A stretch of DNA of 64,000 bases from Pseudomonadota bacterium (GCA_027485695.1 JAIXQO010000003.1:496001-560000), one strand, 5' to 3'. Positions 1 through 8,908 are shown, counted from the stretch's first letter. Numbers and translations: made by a program. Notes: generated by a model not told the origin, from the letters alone.

Positions 1-1392
1 GCCCGGGCCATTTGACTTCACAAAATTATAGGGACCCACGCCGCCTGTCGCGCTGACGAGCGAGGTATTCTTAGGTGTGATGCGAGGAGGCGTCGCCATC
101 GCTTTGAGGGCAGTGACGGATTCAATCGTCGTTGCCGCAAGGTTGCCGACGGCGTCTTTGCAGCTCACTTTGATCATTCCCACGCCGGTCGCGGTCACGA
201 CGTTTCCGGCAAGTGTGCCGGGGCCGGTGACGGTGCACTTAAACTCAGGGACGCCACCGCTGTGTTGAATCGCTGAGGTATTGCCCGGAGCGATTTTCGC
301 CGGAGACGCGCTAATCGTGTAGTGAGCGACCACTTCGATCGATTGCGATGCAGTGAGACCTCCGGCGTCGACGACGGCCACGATCGGACGTCCAACGGCG
401 GATGCTGTATAGACTCCGGTCGTTTCGTTGATCGAGCCAGGTCCGGAGAGCAATTTGTATTTGTATGGAGTAATGCCACCGATACCAGAGACTTTGGCAG
501 TGTTGTCAACCGTGATCACTGGAGGCAACACCTGGATGCCGAGTTGATCGACGGTCGTTATTTTTCCGCGAACAGTGTGTTTAGCCGTATCGGAAGCCTC
601 GATGACCGTATCGCCCAAGCCCGCAGTCGTAAATTGGCAGGTGTCTGGGTTAATGGATCCCGGGCCCGAGACAATCTTGCAAGTTTTCTTACCGACGCCA
701 CCAGTGACGGTAGGAGTGAACGTATCTCCGGTGCGAACGGTTTTTTCCGCGGGCACGAGTTTCAATCGTGGTTGGAGGATGAACGTCTCGGTATCGCAGT
801 TGTTGATCGCGTCGCAAGCTTTGACTTCGACGGTCGTCGGCACGCTCACCTCTGGGCAATCGGAGATGACTCCCGTCTTCGAATTGATTTTGCAAACGGG
901 GCTAATCGAGTAGGTGGTCTCACCGTAGCCGTTCTCGGCTGGACCGCCTCGGAGCGGATCGCCGTCTACGATCTCTCCTGGATTCAGGGGAGGCAGGCGA
1001 ATCGGGAGATAAATCGCGTAGGGAATTTCATGAGTATCGCCGTTCACGGGATCCGTGATGCGCACCAGTGCCTCAGCTGGGCAGCCGGTGGTGCCGCAAT
1101 CGGCTTTGTACTCACCCGAAGGGAGAACTTCTCCCGGGCCGGAGATCAATTCGATCTTGGCAGGGGAGTGAAATTGAGTCGGGATCGCAATTGGGATCGT
1201 CTTGCCATTTTCGATTGGAACGACCGTTCCTCGCGTGTTCTTAGGTCCTGTTGCTTCGTTGTTGCCTTGCCCGAATTTTTGGCCGCCCAAGAAGTCAAAA
1301 GAGTTCACGCGCTGAGAGCAACCCGTGCCTGCAATGGAAACAGCAAGCACTACCCACATCGGCTTCAATACAAAAGATATACGCGCGAACAT
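1..1392 (-). CDS. Lipoprotein with Ig-like repeats, 3' end outside window
   Basis: The reading frame is open from an ATG at 1392 to the window edge (464 codons), so the C-terminus is missing. An AGGGG ribosome site lies about 8 bases upstream. Residues 1-25 form a lipoprotein-type signal (hydrophobic stretch then AGTGC, a loose lipobox with Cys25). From about residue 70 a module recurs with the core SGPG or TGPG followed by a turn and an alternating hydrophobic strand ending near VxVxD (for example SGPGSINETTGVYTAS). These look like bacterial Ig-like (Big/IPT-type) beta-sandwich repeats, usual in surface adhesins and anchors. I infer an outer-membrane-anchored surface protein; the ligand is unknown. 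Confidence 0.8.
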   Translation of the reverse strand, partial: MFARISFVLKPMWVVLAVSIAGTGCSQRVNSFDFLGGQKFGQGNNEATGPKNTRGTVVPIENGKTIPIAIPTQFHSPAKIELISGPGEVLPSGEYKADCGTTGCPAEALVRITDPVNGDTHEIPYAIYLPIRLPPLNPGEIVDGDPLRGGPAENGYGETTYSISPVCKINSKTGVISDCPEVSVPTTVEVKACDAINNCDTETFILQPRLKLVPAEKTVRTGDTFTPTVTGGVGKKTCKIVSGPGSINPDTCQFTTAGLGDTVIEASDTAKHTVRGKITTVDQLGIQVLPPVITVDNTAKVSGIGGITPYKYKLLSGPGSINETTGVYTASAVGRPIVAVVDAGGLTASQSIEVVAHYTISASPAKIAPGNTSAIQHSGGVPEFKCTVTGPGTLAGNVVTATGVGMIKVSCKDAVGNLAATTIESVTALKAMATPPRITPKNTSLVSATGGVGPYNFVKSNGPG

Positions 1393-1884
1393 AGAATCAC
1401 CCCTGGTCATTCATTTTCGGTCTTTTTGACGGTGAAACGTAGTGGGTCCGGTTCGACCTGGTTTTGAAAAGTGGCCTGCTTGTTCGGCACTATAAGTGAC
1501 AGCACGGATGAACGAAGGTTTAAGGGGCGCTGGAGCATGAAAAAGATCGCGAACTGAAAGGGGCTGTCGTCAAAATTTTTCTAAGTTTGGCGCAAGATTG
1601 TAAACTTTCAGGACTGGGTTTTCCTTGACCGGGGGTCGCGCGGCTGGCGACCAAACAAGATTGCTCAATCTATTCTTAGTTGCAGACCGAACATGAATCG
1701 TCTTGGAACAAGACATTCGTCTTCGTGGAGTGCTCATTCATCAATCATGTATTTAATAAACTTCATGTAAGCGTACGTAGGGAAGCTTGTAGTGCGAGCA
1801 AAACCGTTTATAGTGACGGGCTTGTCGTTCTAGATGGAATGACGAATACCAACCCCCCGCGTTTCTTGTTCGAGGAGTGAATTT
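1393..1884. other. Intergenic region between divergent genes (492 bp)
   Basis: No convincing gene is seen here. It must hold the promoters for the leftward lipoprotein and the rightward two-gene unit. A TTATAGT-like hexamer near 1810 lies on the plus strand upstream of the gene at 1885, but no clear -35 element is visible, so it is not called as a promoter. The strong ribosome site GAGGAG at 1872-1877 belongs to the downstream gene. Confidence 0.5.
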
Positions 1885-2304
1885 ATGTTTAAGCAGTCCT
1901 TGGTTCTCGCACTGTTCGCCGCTTCGGCTTCTAGCCAAGCTGCGGGCGTCGCTGATTTCAAGTTGGCTCAAAGCCACCTTGCAGCGATTCAAAAAATCAC
2001 CGCAAATAGCATCAAAACCGGCAAGCTCGATATCTTCGCTCAAAATGCGATTAAAAAAAGCCAGCTGAAGCTCCGCACGATCTTCAACAACAACCGGGCC
2101 GAAGCAATTGAAAACGACGCGAAAATCGCGAGCGTGATCGGTCAGTCTCCAGTCGCTGCTGTTGATGCGAGCCTCAAGTCGATCAACACGATCATCGACT
2201 CCAACAAACTCTCCGCAAAAGCCAAAGCGGAACAACTCAACACCCTCGCCTCTGATGCTTCTAAAGCTCTGAGCTTGGTTGAAACCGCGTCCCGCGCGTT
2301 CTAA
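1885..2304 (+). CDS. Small exported protein of unknown function
   Basis: This 139-residue protein begins with a classic signal peptide (about residues 1-20, ending SSQAAG). The start is fixed by GAGGAG seven bases upstream. The mature part is rich in Ala, Lys, Ser and Ile and is predicted by eye to be mostly alpha-helical; it has no cysteines and no motif I recognise. Its stop codon overlaps the ribosome site of the next gene, so the two are almost certainly co-transcribed. I infer a periplasmic partner of the tyrosine-rich lipoprotein encoded downstream. Confidence 0.75.
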   Translation: MFKQSLVLALFAASASSQAAGVADFKLAQSHLAAIQKITANSIKTGKLDIFAQNAIKKSQLKLRTIFNNNRAEAIENDAKIASVIGQSPVAAVDASLKSINTIIDSNKLSAKAKAEQLNTLASDASKALSLVETASRAF

Positions 2305-2316
2305 GAGGTGACTCAC

Positions 2317-4053
2317 ATGAAACCTTATTATTATAGCATCCTCTCCGCAGCGATCGCGCTCTCCGCGCTTTCTTCCTGTAAACAGTATGACGAAGTGAAT
2401 CCTCGCACCTGCCAAGCGGAAACGACCGAAGGTCTTCCGCTTTTCAACAAGGGCAAGGACCGCGCGACGACCGATAACAAAACTAAGTACGACGAAGGTT
2501 ATAAGGCCGGCAAAGAGGGCTTGACCCGTGAAAAAGGTTTTGCTGACGGCAAAGCGGTCATCTACAAACAGAAGTACGATGCTGCTTATTCTGCGGCCTA
2601 TACTCCTGCCTACAATACGGCGTTCAGCACCGCCTACAACAATATCGCAAATTACAACCAAGGCTATTCGGTTGGTCAGGCCAAAGGCTCCGCCGAAGGC
2701 GCGGCGAATGGTTCTCGCGATGGTACGACCAAGGGATATAACGATGCCAAGGTGAATGCCGATTACGCTGCAGATCTCGACGCCAAAGACGACGGCTACT
2801 ACTACGGCGTCAAGGAAGGTAACGACGATGGTATCGCCGAAGGTAAGTACTACGGCGCAAAAGAGGGTGCCGAGCAAGGTGCCGCCGATGGATATGATGA
2901 CGGCTATGCAGATGGTTATGAAGTCGGAGCAGAGGCCTGTGACCTCAATGCTCAGTATTCGACTCCGAGCTCTCCGAATGGAAAAATTGTTCCACCGAAG
3001 ATCGAAGACATTCGCACTCAGTGTGAACAAGTCGGTTACAATGCAACGGTTGCTCTCCAAGCGAACTACAACCAAGGCTATGCGGATGGAAAAGCGGCGA
3101 ACACCGAATACCAGGCCGGCTACGCAGATGGTTTGAAAGACCAAGCAACGATCGATTCCGCAACGTCCTCTGGAACGAGCGTTGGCAAATCGAACGGTGA
3201 GAAAGATGGCTCATCGGCAGGCGCAACCAAGCGTTACAACGAAGGCTACACGGCTGGTTATAACAGCACCTATACGGCTGCATACAATGCTGCGTTTGGT
3301 CCTGCGGTTTCCAATGCTTATTGGGCTAACTACAATGCGCTGTACAACTCGTTCTACGCCTCGTACTACGACTATTACTACGAGTACTACTACACGGCGG
3401 CCTACAATCCGCAGTACTCCAAGTTCTACACCTCGTATTACAACTCGGCTTATGCAACGGCGTATGACGATTACTACGACGAAGGATATTACGATGGACT
3501 GGATGACGCTGATTACGACTGCTCGCTCATCGGCGGACGTAAAGCTGCGAAATCGACGGTCGCTCGTATCGAGAAGTCAAAAACGTTCTCCATCGATGGT
3601 CAGAAAGTCTTGATCAACAAAGAGATCGTTCTTTCGAACCGTATTCAAATCAGCGTTCAAACGGGCTTCGACTCTACCGGTAAAAAAGTCGTCGTATCTT
3701 CGACGGCTCAGTATCCGGTTTCGAACTTCAAGAACGTCGGCGTCTACGGACTCGGCAAGTACAAAGGATCCGAACTGTCTAAGCAGATCTCCGGATCGGG
3801 TGACGCTAAGAAAGCTGCGATCAAAGCAGCCGCCGAAGCGCTCCGCTCCGCCCGTAAGGCTCGCTTGACGGTTGATGCTCAAGCTCGCCAGAACGTGATC
3901 TTGAAAGATCGCCGAGATCGCGCAACCGCGAAATACAACGAGTTCTCGACCAAGTGGCCGGATCTCGTGAAGCAATTCCGCGGCCTCTACAAGAAAGCGG
4001 AGCCACAAGACCCTGTGGCCGTTCCTTACAAGTTCCATTGGGAACGTAAGTAA
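2317..4053 (+). CDS. Tyrosine-tetrad repeat lipoprotein
   Basis: ATG 2317 is chosen over an in-frame GTG at 2308 because AGAGGTG (2304-2310) sits correctly before it. The 578-residue product has a lipoprotein signal (LSALSSC, Cys21). Residues about 58-400 are low-complexity repeats with a strict four-residue period: GYxxG, GxxxG and YxxxY blocks. Between residues 307 and 391, 20 of 22 positions spaced by four are Tyr, the others Phe and Val. Residues about 405-578 form a non-repetitive, basic C-terminal domain. GxxxG/YxxxY tetrads recall the deca-GX3 motif of Yae1-like proteins, but I claim no homology. It probably sits in the outer membrane or periplasm as a scaffold. It is co-transcribed with the gene at 1885 and followed by a strong terminator. 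Confidence 0.85.
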   Translation: MKPYYYSILSAAIALSALSSCKQYDEVNPRTCQAETTEGLPLFNKGKDRATTDNKTKYDEGYKAGKEGLTREKGFADGKAVIYKQKYDAAYSAAYTPAYNTAFSTAYNNIANYNQGYSVGQAKGSAEGAANGSRDGTTKGYNDAKVNADYAADLDAKDDGYYYGVKEGNDDGIAEGKYYGAKEGAEQGAADGYDDGYADGYEVGAEACDLNAQYSTPSSPNGKIVPPKIEDIRTQCEQVGYNATVALQANYNQGYADGKAANTEYQAGYADGLKDQATIDSATSSGTSVGKSNGEKDGSSAGATKRYNEGYTAGYNSTYTAAYNAAFGPAVSNAYWANYNALYNSFYASYYDYYYEYYYTAAYNPQYSKFYTSYYNSAYATAYDDYYDEGYYDGLDDADYDCSLIGGRKAAKSTVARIEKSKTFSIDGQKVLINKEIVLSNRIQISVQTGFDSTGKKVVVSSTAQYPVSNFKNVGVYGLGKYKGSELSKQISGSGDAKKAAIKAAAEALRSARKARLTVDAQARQNVILKDRRDRATAKYNEFSTKWPDLVKQFRGLYKKAEPQDPVAVPYKFHWERK

Positions 4054-4081
4054 TCCGTAGGCTGACTTAAGAAATAGAAAA

Positions 4082-4120
4082 CCCCCGGGCGGCGTTACCG
4101 CACCGGGGGTTTTTTGTTTT
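4082..4120 (+). terminator. Strong intrinsic terminator, probably bidirectional
   Basis: Stem CCCCCGG-GCGG (4082-4092) pairs with CCGC-CCGGGGG (4098-4109) around loop CGTTA with one bulged A, followed by six T and then TTTT. On the other strand AAAA at 4078-4081 gives a U run, so it may also end transcription of the converging gene that stops at 4135. Confidence 0.93.
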
Positions 4121-4134
4121 AATATCGGTCTGGA

Positions 4135-4893
4135 TTAGGGCGCTGATCCTGCCCAGCGAGCCATCTCGGCGGCGAGGTCTTGATCGGGCCCATCGACGTC
4201 GATAACTTTTTCAGATCCTGGCCACCAATGAGGGGCTTCAGGGTGCGCGCCGGTGATGAAAACTCGACCGCGTCCAAACGTCGCGCGCGCGGCACCCACC
4301 TGTCCGGAGTCGTAAGTCGCGATGACCTCCACCGACGGATGGAAATTTCGGATGATCGGGCCACCTTCGAAATAGATGTGCCGAACGCGTCCTGCCCAGT
4401 TCATGCGCTCGATCGAGACGCCGTGTTCGTGAGGAAATCTTTTGTAGTTGCTGTACAGCTCGGTGACTCCGGGGAATATCCCGAGTCCTGGTGTCGTCGT
4501 CGTGCCGACCATCGGAGTTGACAGGAATGCGCCCGCACAAAACCCGACATAGCCGCCGCCTTGACCGACGAAATCGCGGATGGCGATCTTGAGAGTGGAT
4601 GTCATGGCGCGAGCCGCGGTGACAGAAACGCCTCCCGGTTGAATCCAGACAGCGACGTTTCGGAAAAACGCACGAGCTTCGCCAATGGTCGCGCCCTCGC
4701 GGAGGGCCTGAGGGCCGACCATACGCACCTGATATCCTACCTGAGTGGCGATGTCCGCGGCCGACTGAGCACAGGACTCTGGGCAGACTCCTGGGCCATC
4801 ATAGACAAGCGCAATGCGGCCAGAGGCGGATGCCGTAGAAATACAAACAAAAGAGACCCAAACCCATCCCAAAATCCATTTTTGTTTCAGCAT
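4135..4893 (-). CDS. Exported BPL_N/class I glutamine amidotransferase-like protein
   Basis: This 252-residue protein has a signal peptide (about residues 1-24, ending TASASG) and then a class I glutamine-amidotransferase-like fold. The nucleophile elbow GYVGFCAGAF puts the likely catalytic Cys at 119, and GAHPEAP near residue 216 supplies the His and Glu expected of the triad. The sequence looks like the biotin-protein-ligase N-terminal (BPL_N) family, where this domain occurs without the ligase part. No ligase or ammonia-accepting domain is present here. Its substrate is unknown; the signal peptide points to periplasmic action. The gene stands alone, converging on the tyrosine-tetrad unit. 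Confidence 0.8.
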   Translation of the reverse strand: MLKQKWILGWVWVSFVCISTASASGRIALVYDGPGVCPESCAQSAADIATQVGYQVRMVGPQALREGATIGEARAFFRNVAVWIQPGGVSVTAARAMTSTLKIAIRDFVGQGGGYVGFCAGAFLSTPMVGTTTTPGLGIFPGVTELYSNYKRFPHEHGVSIERMNWAGRVRHIYFEGGPIIRNFHPSVEVIATYDSGQVGAARATFGRGRVFITGAHPEAPHWWPGSEKVIDVDGPDQDLAAEMARWAGSAP

Positions 4894-5006
4894 TTGTCTA
4901 AGGATTAATCATTGCTCGATCGCTCGCTCAAGTGAAATTCTACATTGTGGAATTCGGGCTCCTCGTCGCGATTTAAGGGGAGGTGTGTTACAAAGGAGAT
5001 CTTGTG

Positions 5007-5486
5007 ATGAAACCCGTTGTGCTCACCACTGTTTGTCTCATTTTGTGTTCTTTTTCCGAGGCTCGAGTTGCGCGAGTTGACGAAGCTTTTCTGCCTTGTC
5101 CAGGTAGTGAAGTTCTCGACGAAGCCTTCGTTAGAAACTATCAGCTCGCCCTGGAATCACGCGCTCCTGTTAGCTTCGATCCGCAGGTGAGGACGACGAC
5201 TCGCACTCGTTCAAATTGGATGCATCGGTTTTCCGGCGGTGCATTCGATTGGACCTGGACGCATGGTTTTGACCAAAAACCTTTGACCACAGGGCAGGTT
5301 GTCGTCGTCGAAAAGGCATTTTATCTCGAGCGCGATGGTGTGCATTCAATCGCGATGGTTTTGGACGCTCGCACCTCGGGCGGTCTTGAAACGTTTACTC
5401 TCGATCTAGTCACGAGTTCCAAAGTGCCGCTCGCTTGGTTCGAGAAACGGCTTAAACTGGCTTTCCTTTGTAAAAAAATTGAGTGA
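5007..5486 (+). CDS. Exported protein of unknown function
   Basis: ATG 5007 is preferred over an in-frame GTG at 4983 because AAGGAG (4993-4998) is spaced eight bases from it and because a signal peptide then starts at residue 1 (MKPVVLTTVCLILCSFSEA). The product has 159 residues. The mature region is mixed alpha/beta by eye, with two cysteines, one near the mature N-terminus (LPCPG) and one near the C-terminus (FLCKK), that could form a disulphide. I recognise no family. It is monocistronic as far as can be seen: 61 bases separate it from the flavoprotein gene downstream. Confidence 0.72.
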   Translation: MKPVVLTTVCLILCSFSEARVARVDEAFLPCPGSEVLDEAFVRNYQLALESRAPVSFDPQVRTTTRTRSNWMHRFSGGAFDWTWTHGFDQKPLTTGQVVVVEKAFYLERDGVHSIAMVLDARTSGGLETFTLDLVTSSKVPLAWFEKRLKLAFLCKKIE

Positions 5487-5547
5487 TGCAGCTGTACTAC
5501 TGAGTCAACTGATGATCTCATATCGCAAATAAGTAGAGGACGACGTC

Positions 5548-6816
5548 ATGAACGCGAAGATGAACGAATCGTTGAATGTGGATGTTTTGGTGATCGGCGG
5601 CGGTATTATTGGGATGACGCTCGCGCATGAACTCCAGCGATCGGGGCGCCAGGTGACCGTGATTGATCGTGGTGAACCGGGAATGGGTTGCTCGTACGGA
5701 AACGCGGGTTGGGTTACGCCTTGTTTCGCGATGCCACTTCCGCAGCCGGGCATGTTCCTCAAGTCGATCGGCTGGTTGATGGATCCCAACAGTCCGCTCT
5801 ACATCAAACCGGAATTCAATTTGCGGTTAGCTCGTTGGATGATCGGATTTTTGGCCGCCATGAATGAGCGCCAGATGAGAGAATCCATCGAGGTTCTTGT
5901 CAAAATCTCCAAAGTGAGTCTCGATTTTTACAAAGCATTGAATGAACGCCGACCGGGCACGTTTGCTTTCGACCAAAAAGGTCTCGTCATGGTCAGTGGT
6001 ACCGCTGACGGAATGAAAGCGATCGAAAACGAATACAAACTCATGGGCGAGCAAGGCATTCCAGGTCGAATGCTTTCGAAATCCGATGCGCTCTCACTTG
6101 AGCCAGCGCTGAAACCGGTCATCGAAGGTGGCGTGCATTTCACGACCGAAGCCTCGGTTGAACCACTCTTGACCGTGCAAGCCGTTGCAAAAGAGTTCGA
6201 GCAGGCGGGCGGTAAATTCCTGAATCGCGCTGAGGTCTATGATTTCGCGATCGAAGGCGACCGTATTTCCGAAGTGCACACCACGCGCGGCAAGTTCAAA
6301 GCCGAGACAGTCGTTTTGGCGACGGGCTCCTGGTCGCCGAAGCTCGAGAAAAAACTCGGAGTGAAAATTCCGGTTTTGGGTGGCAAAGGTTACAGCTTGA
6401 TCGTCGACGAATTTGAGACCAAGCCAACTTACCCACTCATGATCGTCGATCGCAAGATTGCGGTCACTCCTCGCGAGAATTCCGTGCGCTTAGCCGGAAC
6501 ATTGGAACTGGTGGACGGGGACGAAAGCATCACACCTCGACGTGTGAACAACATCATCTCGGGATCGCACAAATACCTCAAAGTGGCCGAGAATCCTCGC
6601 CTCCATGAAGTGTGGCGCGGACTTCGTCCATGTACGCCGGATGGCGTCCCGATGGTCGGGAAATCCAAGAAAGTCTCGAACCTCGTTTACAATTTGGGTC
6701 ACCAGATGTTGGGCCTCCAGTCGGCTCCGGGATCGGCGCGTCTCTGTGCCGACCTCATGCTGGGTCGTGAGCCGGTCACAAATCCACGCCCATTCCGTCC
6801 GGAGAGATTTGAATAG
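5548..6816 (+). CDS. dadA: FAD-dependent D-amino-acid dehydrogenase-like oxidoreductase
   Basis: The 422-residue protein belongs to the DAO superfamily. Residues 12-45 form the dinucleotide-binding motif VIGGGIIGMTLAHEL with a closing acidic strand residue (VIDRG). The CSYGNAGWVTP and MPLPQPGM segments are typical of DadA-type D-amino-acid dehydrogenases, and the C-terminal GLRPCTPDGVPMVG followed by GHQMLGLQSAPGSA is the conserved second FAD contact. Enzymes of this family oxidise D-amino acids (D-Ala, or D-hydroxyproline in some operons) to oxoacids and pass electrons to the respiratory chain from the inner membrane face. The symbol is given by family resemblance; no racemase gene is adjacent to confirm the substrate. 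AGAGGA lies before the ATG. Confidence 0.88.
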   Translation: MNAKMNESLNVDVLVIGGGIIGMTLAHELQRSGRQVTVIDRGEPGMGCSYGNAGWVTPCFAMPLPQPGMFLKSIGWLMDPNSPLYIKPEFNLRLARWMIGFLAAMNERQMRESIEVLVKISKVSLDFYKALNERRPGTFAFDQKGLVMVSGTADGMKAIENEYKLMGEQGIPGRMLSKSDALSLEPALKPVIEGGVHFTTEASVEPLLTVQAVAKEFEQAGGKFLNRAEVYDFAIEGDRISEVHTTRGKFKAETVVLATGSWSPKLEKKLGVKIPVLGGKGYSLIVDEFETKPTYPLMIVDRKIAVTPRENSVRLAGTLELVDGDESITPRRVNNIISGSHKYLKVAENPRLHEVWRGLRPCTPDGVPMVGKSKKVSNLVYNLGHQMLGLQSAPGSARLCADLMLGREPVTNPRPFRPERFE

Positions 6817-7032
6817 CCGCGAATGCGGGAACGCAAACGCAGAAAAATGCGAAGCATTTTCGAGATTCCGCAGTCCATAAGCTGCCCGTAGGTAGCGAAT
6901 TGCGTATGGAAGTGCGCACTACGTATGGGCTGGCGCTACGCGAACTGGTTAGGTGAACAGTTCTTCGTTTCTCAATCACCAGACCTCGCCCCGAAGCGAG
7001 GGACTTAGCGTCCCGAGCAGAAAGGCTTGCTC
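6817..7032. other. Hairpin-rich intergenic region
   Basis: This stretch lies between two convergent genes. An AAAATGC/GCATTTT stem (6844-6860, loop GAA) ends in four T and may be a weak terminator for the flavoprotein gene. Three further stems sit back to back at 6984-7032: CCTCGC/GCGAGG, GGGAC/GTCCC and GAGCA/TGCTC. They begin directly after the stop of the leftward gene, so they form its 3' untranslated region. No protein is supported here. Confidence 0.6.
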
Positions 7033-7821
7033 CTATAGCCTGAGCGCGAACTGAGCGCCGACGCCGTTGATTCCGGTCGTGGAGTAAGTGCCTTCGAACG
7101 CGATAGAAAGCGCGGCTAAGTTAAGGATCAAGCCGCCGAAAGCGTTAAACGCCGATACCGCGCCTTTGGCGTTTACGGTGACGGCTTGACCAGCGATCGT
7201 GAGCGGAATGGTGAGGGTGCCTTGAGTGCTCGTGTAACCGACGCCTACAAAAGGTTCGAAGAACAACAGCGGTTTCGAGGCAACGAGTCTCGGGCTCCAG
7301 GTTTGGGTTTTGACGAAACCGAGTTCGTTTTTCGAGTAGTTCACCCGGAGCGCGAAACTGGGGCCCTCATCGGTTTCCCAGGAAAACTGAGTGTTTGCTC
7401 CCATGAGCTTGAAATCGTCATATTTGAGGTAGCCCAGACCGATTGTCCAGAAGGACGCCAATCGCTGTTGTAGGATGATGTGTCCGGCTGGAAGGGAGGA
7501 AAACGGTGGTTTATTGTATCCGGCTGCCACGAGCGCATCAGTGAACTCGCTCGGTGTTTCGGAGACGTGAACGACGAGTCCTAGATTTGTTCCGGAGAGG
7601 CCGCCTGGGGGCGTGGCCCCGAGAATCGGACGAAATTCGCCGCTCAAGCCGACCGTCTTGATGACGGCAGCAACGGTTGATTCCACCAGAAGCGCGGCGG
7701 CGTTTTGAAACTCAGCCGGATCTAGGCTCGCAGAGCGAGCTTCCGGGATAAGTCCGCCTAAGAGGATCGAAAGGACAAGAGCCGAAAACGAGTGACCGAA
7801 CTTCGGACGAGCTACGATCAA
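7033..7821 (-). CDS. Outer-membrane beta-barrel-like protein
   Basis: The 262-residue frame has no ATG near its N-terminus. The start is TTG 7821, whose TTGA overlaps the TGA of secG, suggesting translational coupling. A signal peptide runs to about residue 31 (LGGLIPEARSAS). The mature part alternates hydrophobic and polar residues in many short strands (SFWTIGLGYLKYD, FEPFVGVGYTS, ALSIAFEGTYS) and ends in a short strand with a large hydrophobic final residue (QFALRL), as expected for an outer-membrane barrel. Aromatic girdle residues are visible in several strands. I infer a small barrel assembled by BAM; no family or ligand is assigned. Confidence 0.7.
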   Translation of the reverse strand: MIVARPKFGHSFSALVLSILLGGLIPEARSASLDPAEFQNAAALLVESTVAAVIKTVGLSGEFRPILGATPPGGLSGTNLGLVVHVSETPSEFTDALVAAGYNKPPFSSLPAGHIILQQRLASFWTIGLGYLKYDDFKLMGANTQFSWETDEGPSFALRVNYSKNELGFVKTQTWSPRLVASKPLLFFEPFVGVGYTSTQGTLTIPLTIAGQAVTVNAKGAVSAFNAFGGLILNLAALSIAFEGTYSTTGINGVGAQFALRL

Positions 7822-8180
7822 GGTTTCGCTGGAGCTGCTGGTGCCGCAGGAGCCGTTTGAGCGGCTGGAGCAGTGCCTGCAGGAGGTGCGGCCGCAGGAA
7901 CGTTGGATTCAGTGGAAACCGCAGCGGGCATTCCGTCGAATACGCTTTTTTTGCTGCGATTTGACATCACCGTGAGCGTGATTGAAGTCAGCATGAAAAT
8001 GCCAGCGAGAGCGAAGGTCAGTCGCGTGAAGAAGTTTGCGCCGCCGGAGCTACCGAAAACCGTTTGGCTCGAACCGCCGAAGGATGCGCTGATCTCGGCG
8101 CCTTTGCCGGATTGGAGCAACACTACGATAGCGAGCAGGACACAGGTCGTGAAATGGACAACGGTGATCAGAGTCGACAT
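7818..8180 (-). CDS. secG: Protein translocase subunit SecG
   Basis: SecG assists SecYE during export of unfolded proteins across the inner membrane. The 120-residue product has two transmembrane helices (about residues 3-22 and 52-72) separated by the conserved loop LLQSGKGAEISASFGGSSQ TVFGSSG, which identifies the family. The C-terminus is a long Ala/Pro-rich tail (about residues 84-120) beyond the core domain. secG commonly follows tpiA in bacteria; here a gene on the opposite strand (8356-8877) separates it from tpiA. Its stop overlaps the start of the barrel protein gene, making a two-gene unit. Confidence 0.95.
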   Translation of the reverse strand: MSTLITVVHFTTCVLLAIVVLLQSGKGAEISASFGGSSQTVFGSSGGANFFTRLTFALAGIFMLTSITLTVMSNRSKKSVFDGMPAAVSTESNVPAAAPPAGTAPAAQTAPAAPAAPAKP

Positions 8181-8355
8181 ATCGGCCAGTCTAGAAGAGA
8201 TGGGGCCTTAAAACAAGCCTAAGTGAAGTCGTCGGTAGGCTTCGAAATGAGGTCTACAGACTAGACCCAAAGTTCTGACTCATCGACTGAGCGCAAAACC
8301 GGTAAAATGAGGCGAATTCTCGAGCGGACACTTTAGGAACGATTAGGACGGCAGA

Positions 8356-8877
8356 ATGTTAAAAGCGAAATTGATGAGTCAGGTATTTTACTTTGGTTTT
8401 GGGATGATCGTTTGCCTGAGTGCATTGGGTCAAGACAAGGTTCCCTGCAGTATCAAGGGAGTCAGAGGTTGCGAAGTGCAGCCGCTCATCACCATCGAAT
8501 TGCGACAAGAAGATCCGGTGACATCCAATGATTCAGAGGTCATCAGCAAAACATTCAACTCGTCACTTTCCGCAAATTTGTCGAATCGCGCTCCTAAAGT
8601 CACGATCGATCAGGACAGCGACTGTTCGTTCAGTATTTCTCTACCGAATGGTGTCCCAAGTTGGATGGAGAAAATCGCCGATCTTCCGGACTACTATAGT
8701 AAAAATCGCGAAATTTTCCACACCTGCGATCGGACCTCACGTATCTGGAATGAGATCCGTGATCAGTTCAAACGGTCGCAAATGGGTTGCTTGATCATCG
8801 GTGAAGTTTTTTCAAACGGGCACTGGCAACAATACCGGGATGTCGTGGTCGTTTCACCGGTCTATTGCACGCGGTGA
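8356..8877 (+). CDS. Small exported protein of unknown function
   Basis: The 173-residue protein starts at ATG 8356, preceded by AGGAC six bases upstream. Residues 1-25 form a signal peptide (ending CLSALGQ). Six cysteines remain in the mature part, including Cys at the very end (VYCTR), so disulphides in the periplasm are likely. I recognise no family. The gene is in the opposite orientation to both neighbours and splits tpiA from secG, which are usually adjacent. It ends 31 bases before the tail of tpiA with no obvious terminator between them. Confidence 0.72.
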   Translation: MLKAKLMSQVFYFGFGMIVCLSALGQDKVPCSIKGVRGCEVQPLITIELRQEDPVTSNDSEVISKTFNSSLSANLSNRAPKVTIDQDSDCSFSISLPNGVPSWMEKIADLPDYYSKNREIFHTCDRTSRIWNEIRDQFKRSQMGCLIIGEVFSNGHWQQYRDVVVVSPVYCTR

Positions 8878-8908
8878 AATCAGAATCCGTGGAGGCGTTT
8901 TCGGGTGC

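Noticed and set aside
322-1467. Long plus-strand frame of 381 codons
   Set aside because: It lies antisense to the Ig-repeat lipoprotein, which has a signal peptide, ribosome site and repeated domains. The plus-strand product is Arg/Asp/Cys-rich with no fold-like pattern.
1680-1880. 66-codon plus-strand frame upstream of the exported protein gene
   Set aside because: No ribosome site and no signal or motif; it would end inside the ribosome site region of the real gene.
1753-3144. Minus-strand frame of 463 codons
   Set aside because: It is the complement of the repeat-rich lipoprotein gene. Its length comes from the biased codons of the repeats, and it has no ribosome site or domain.
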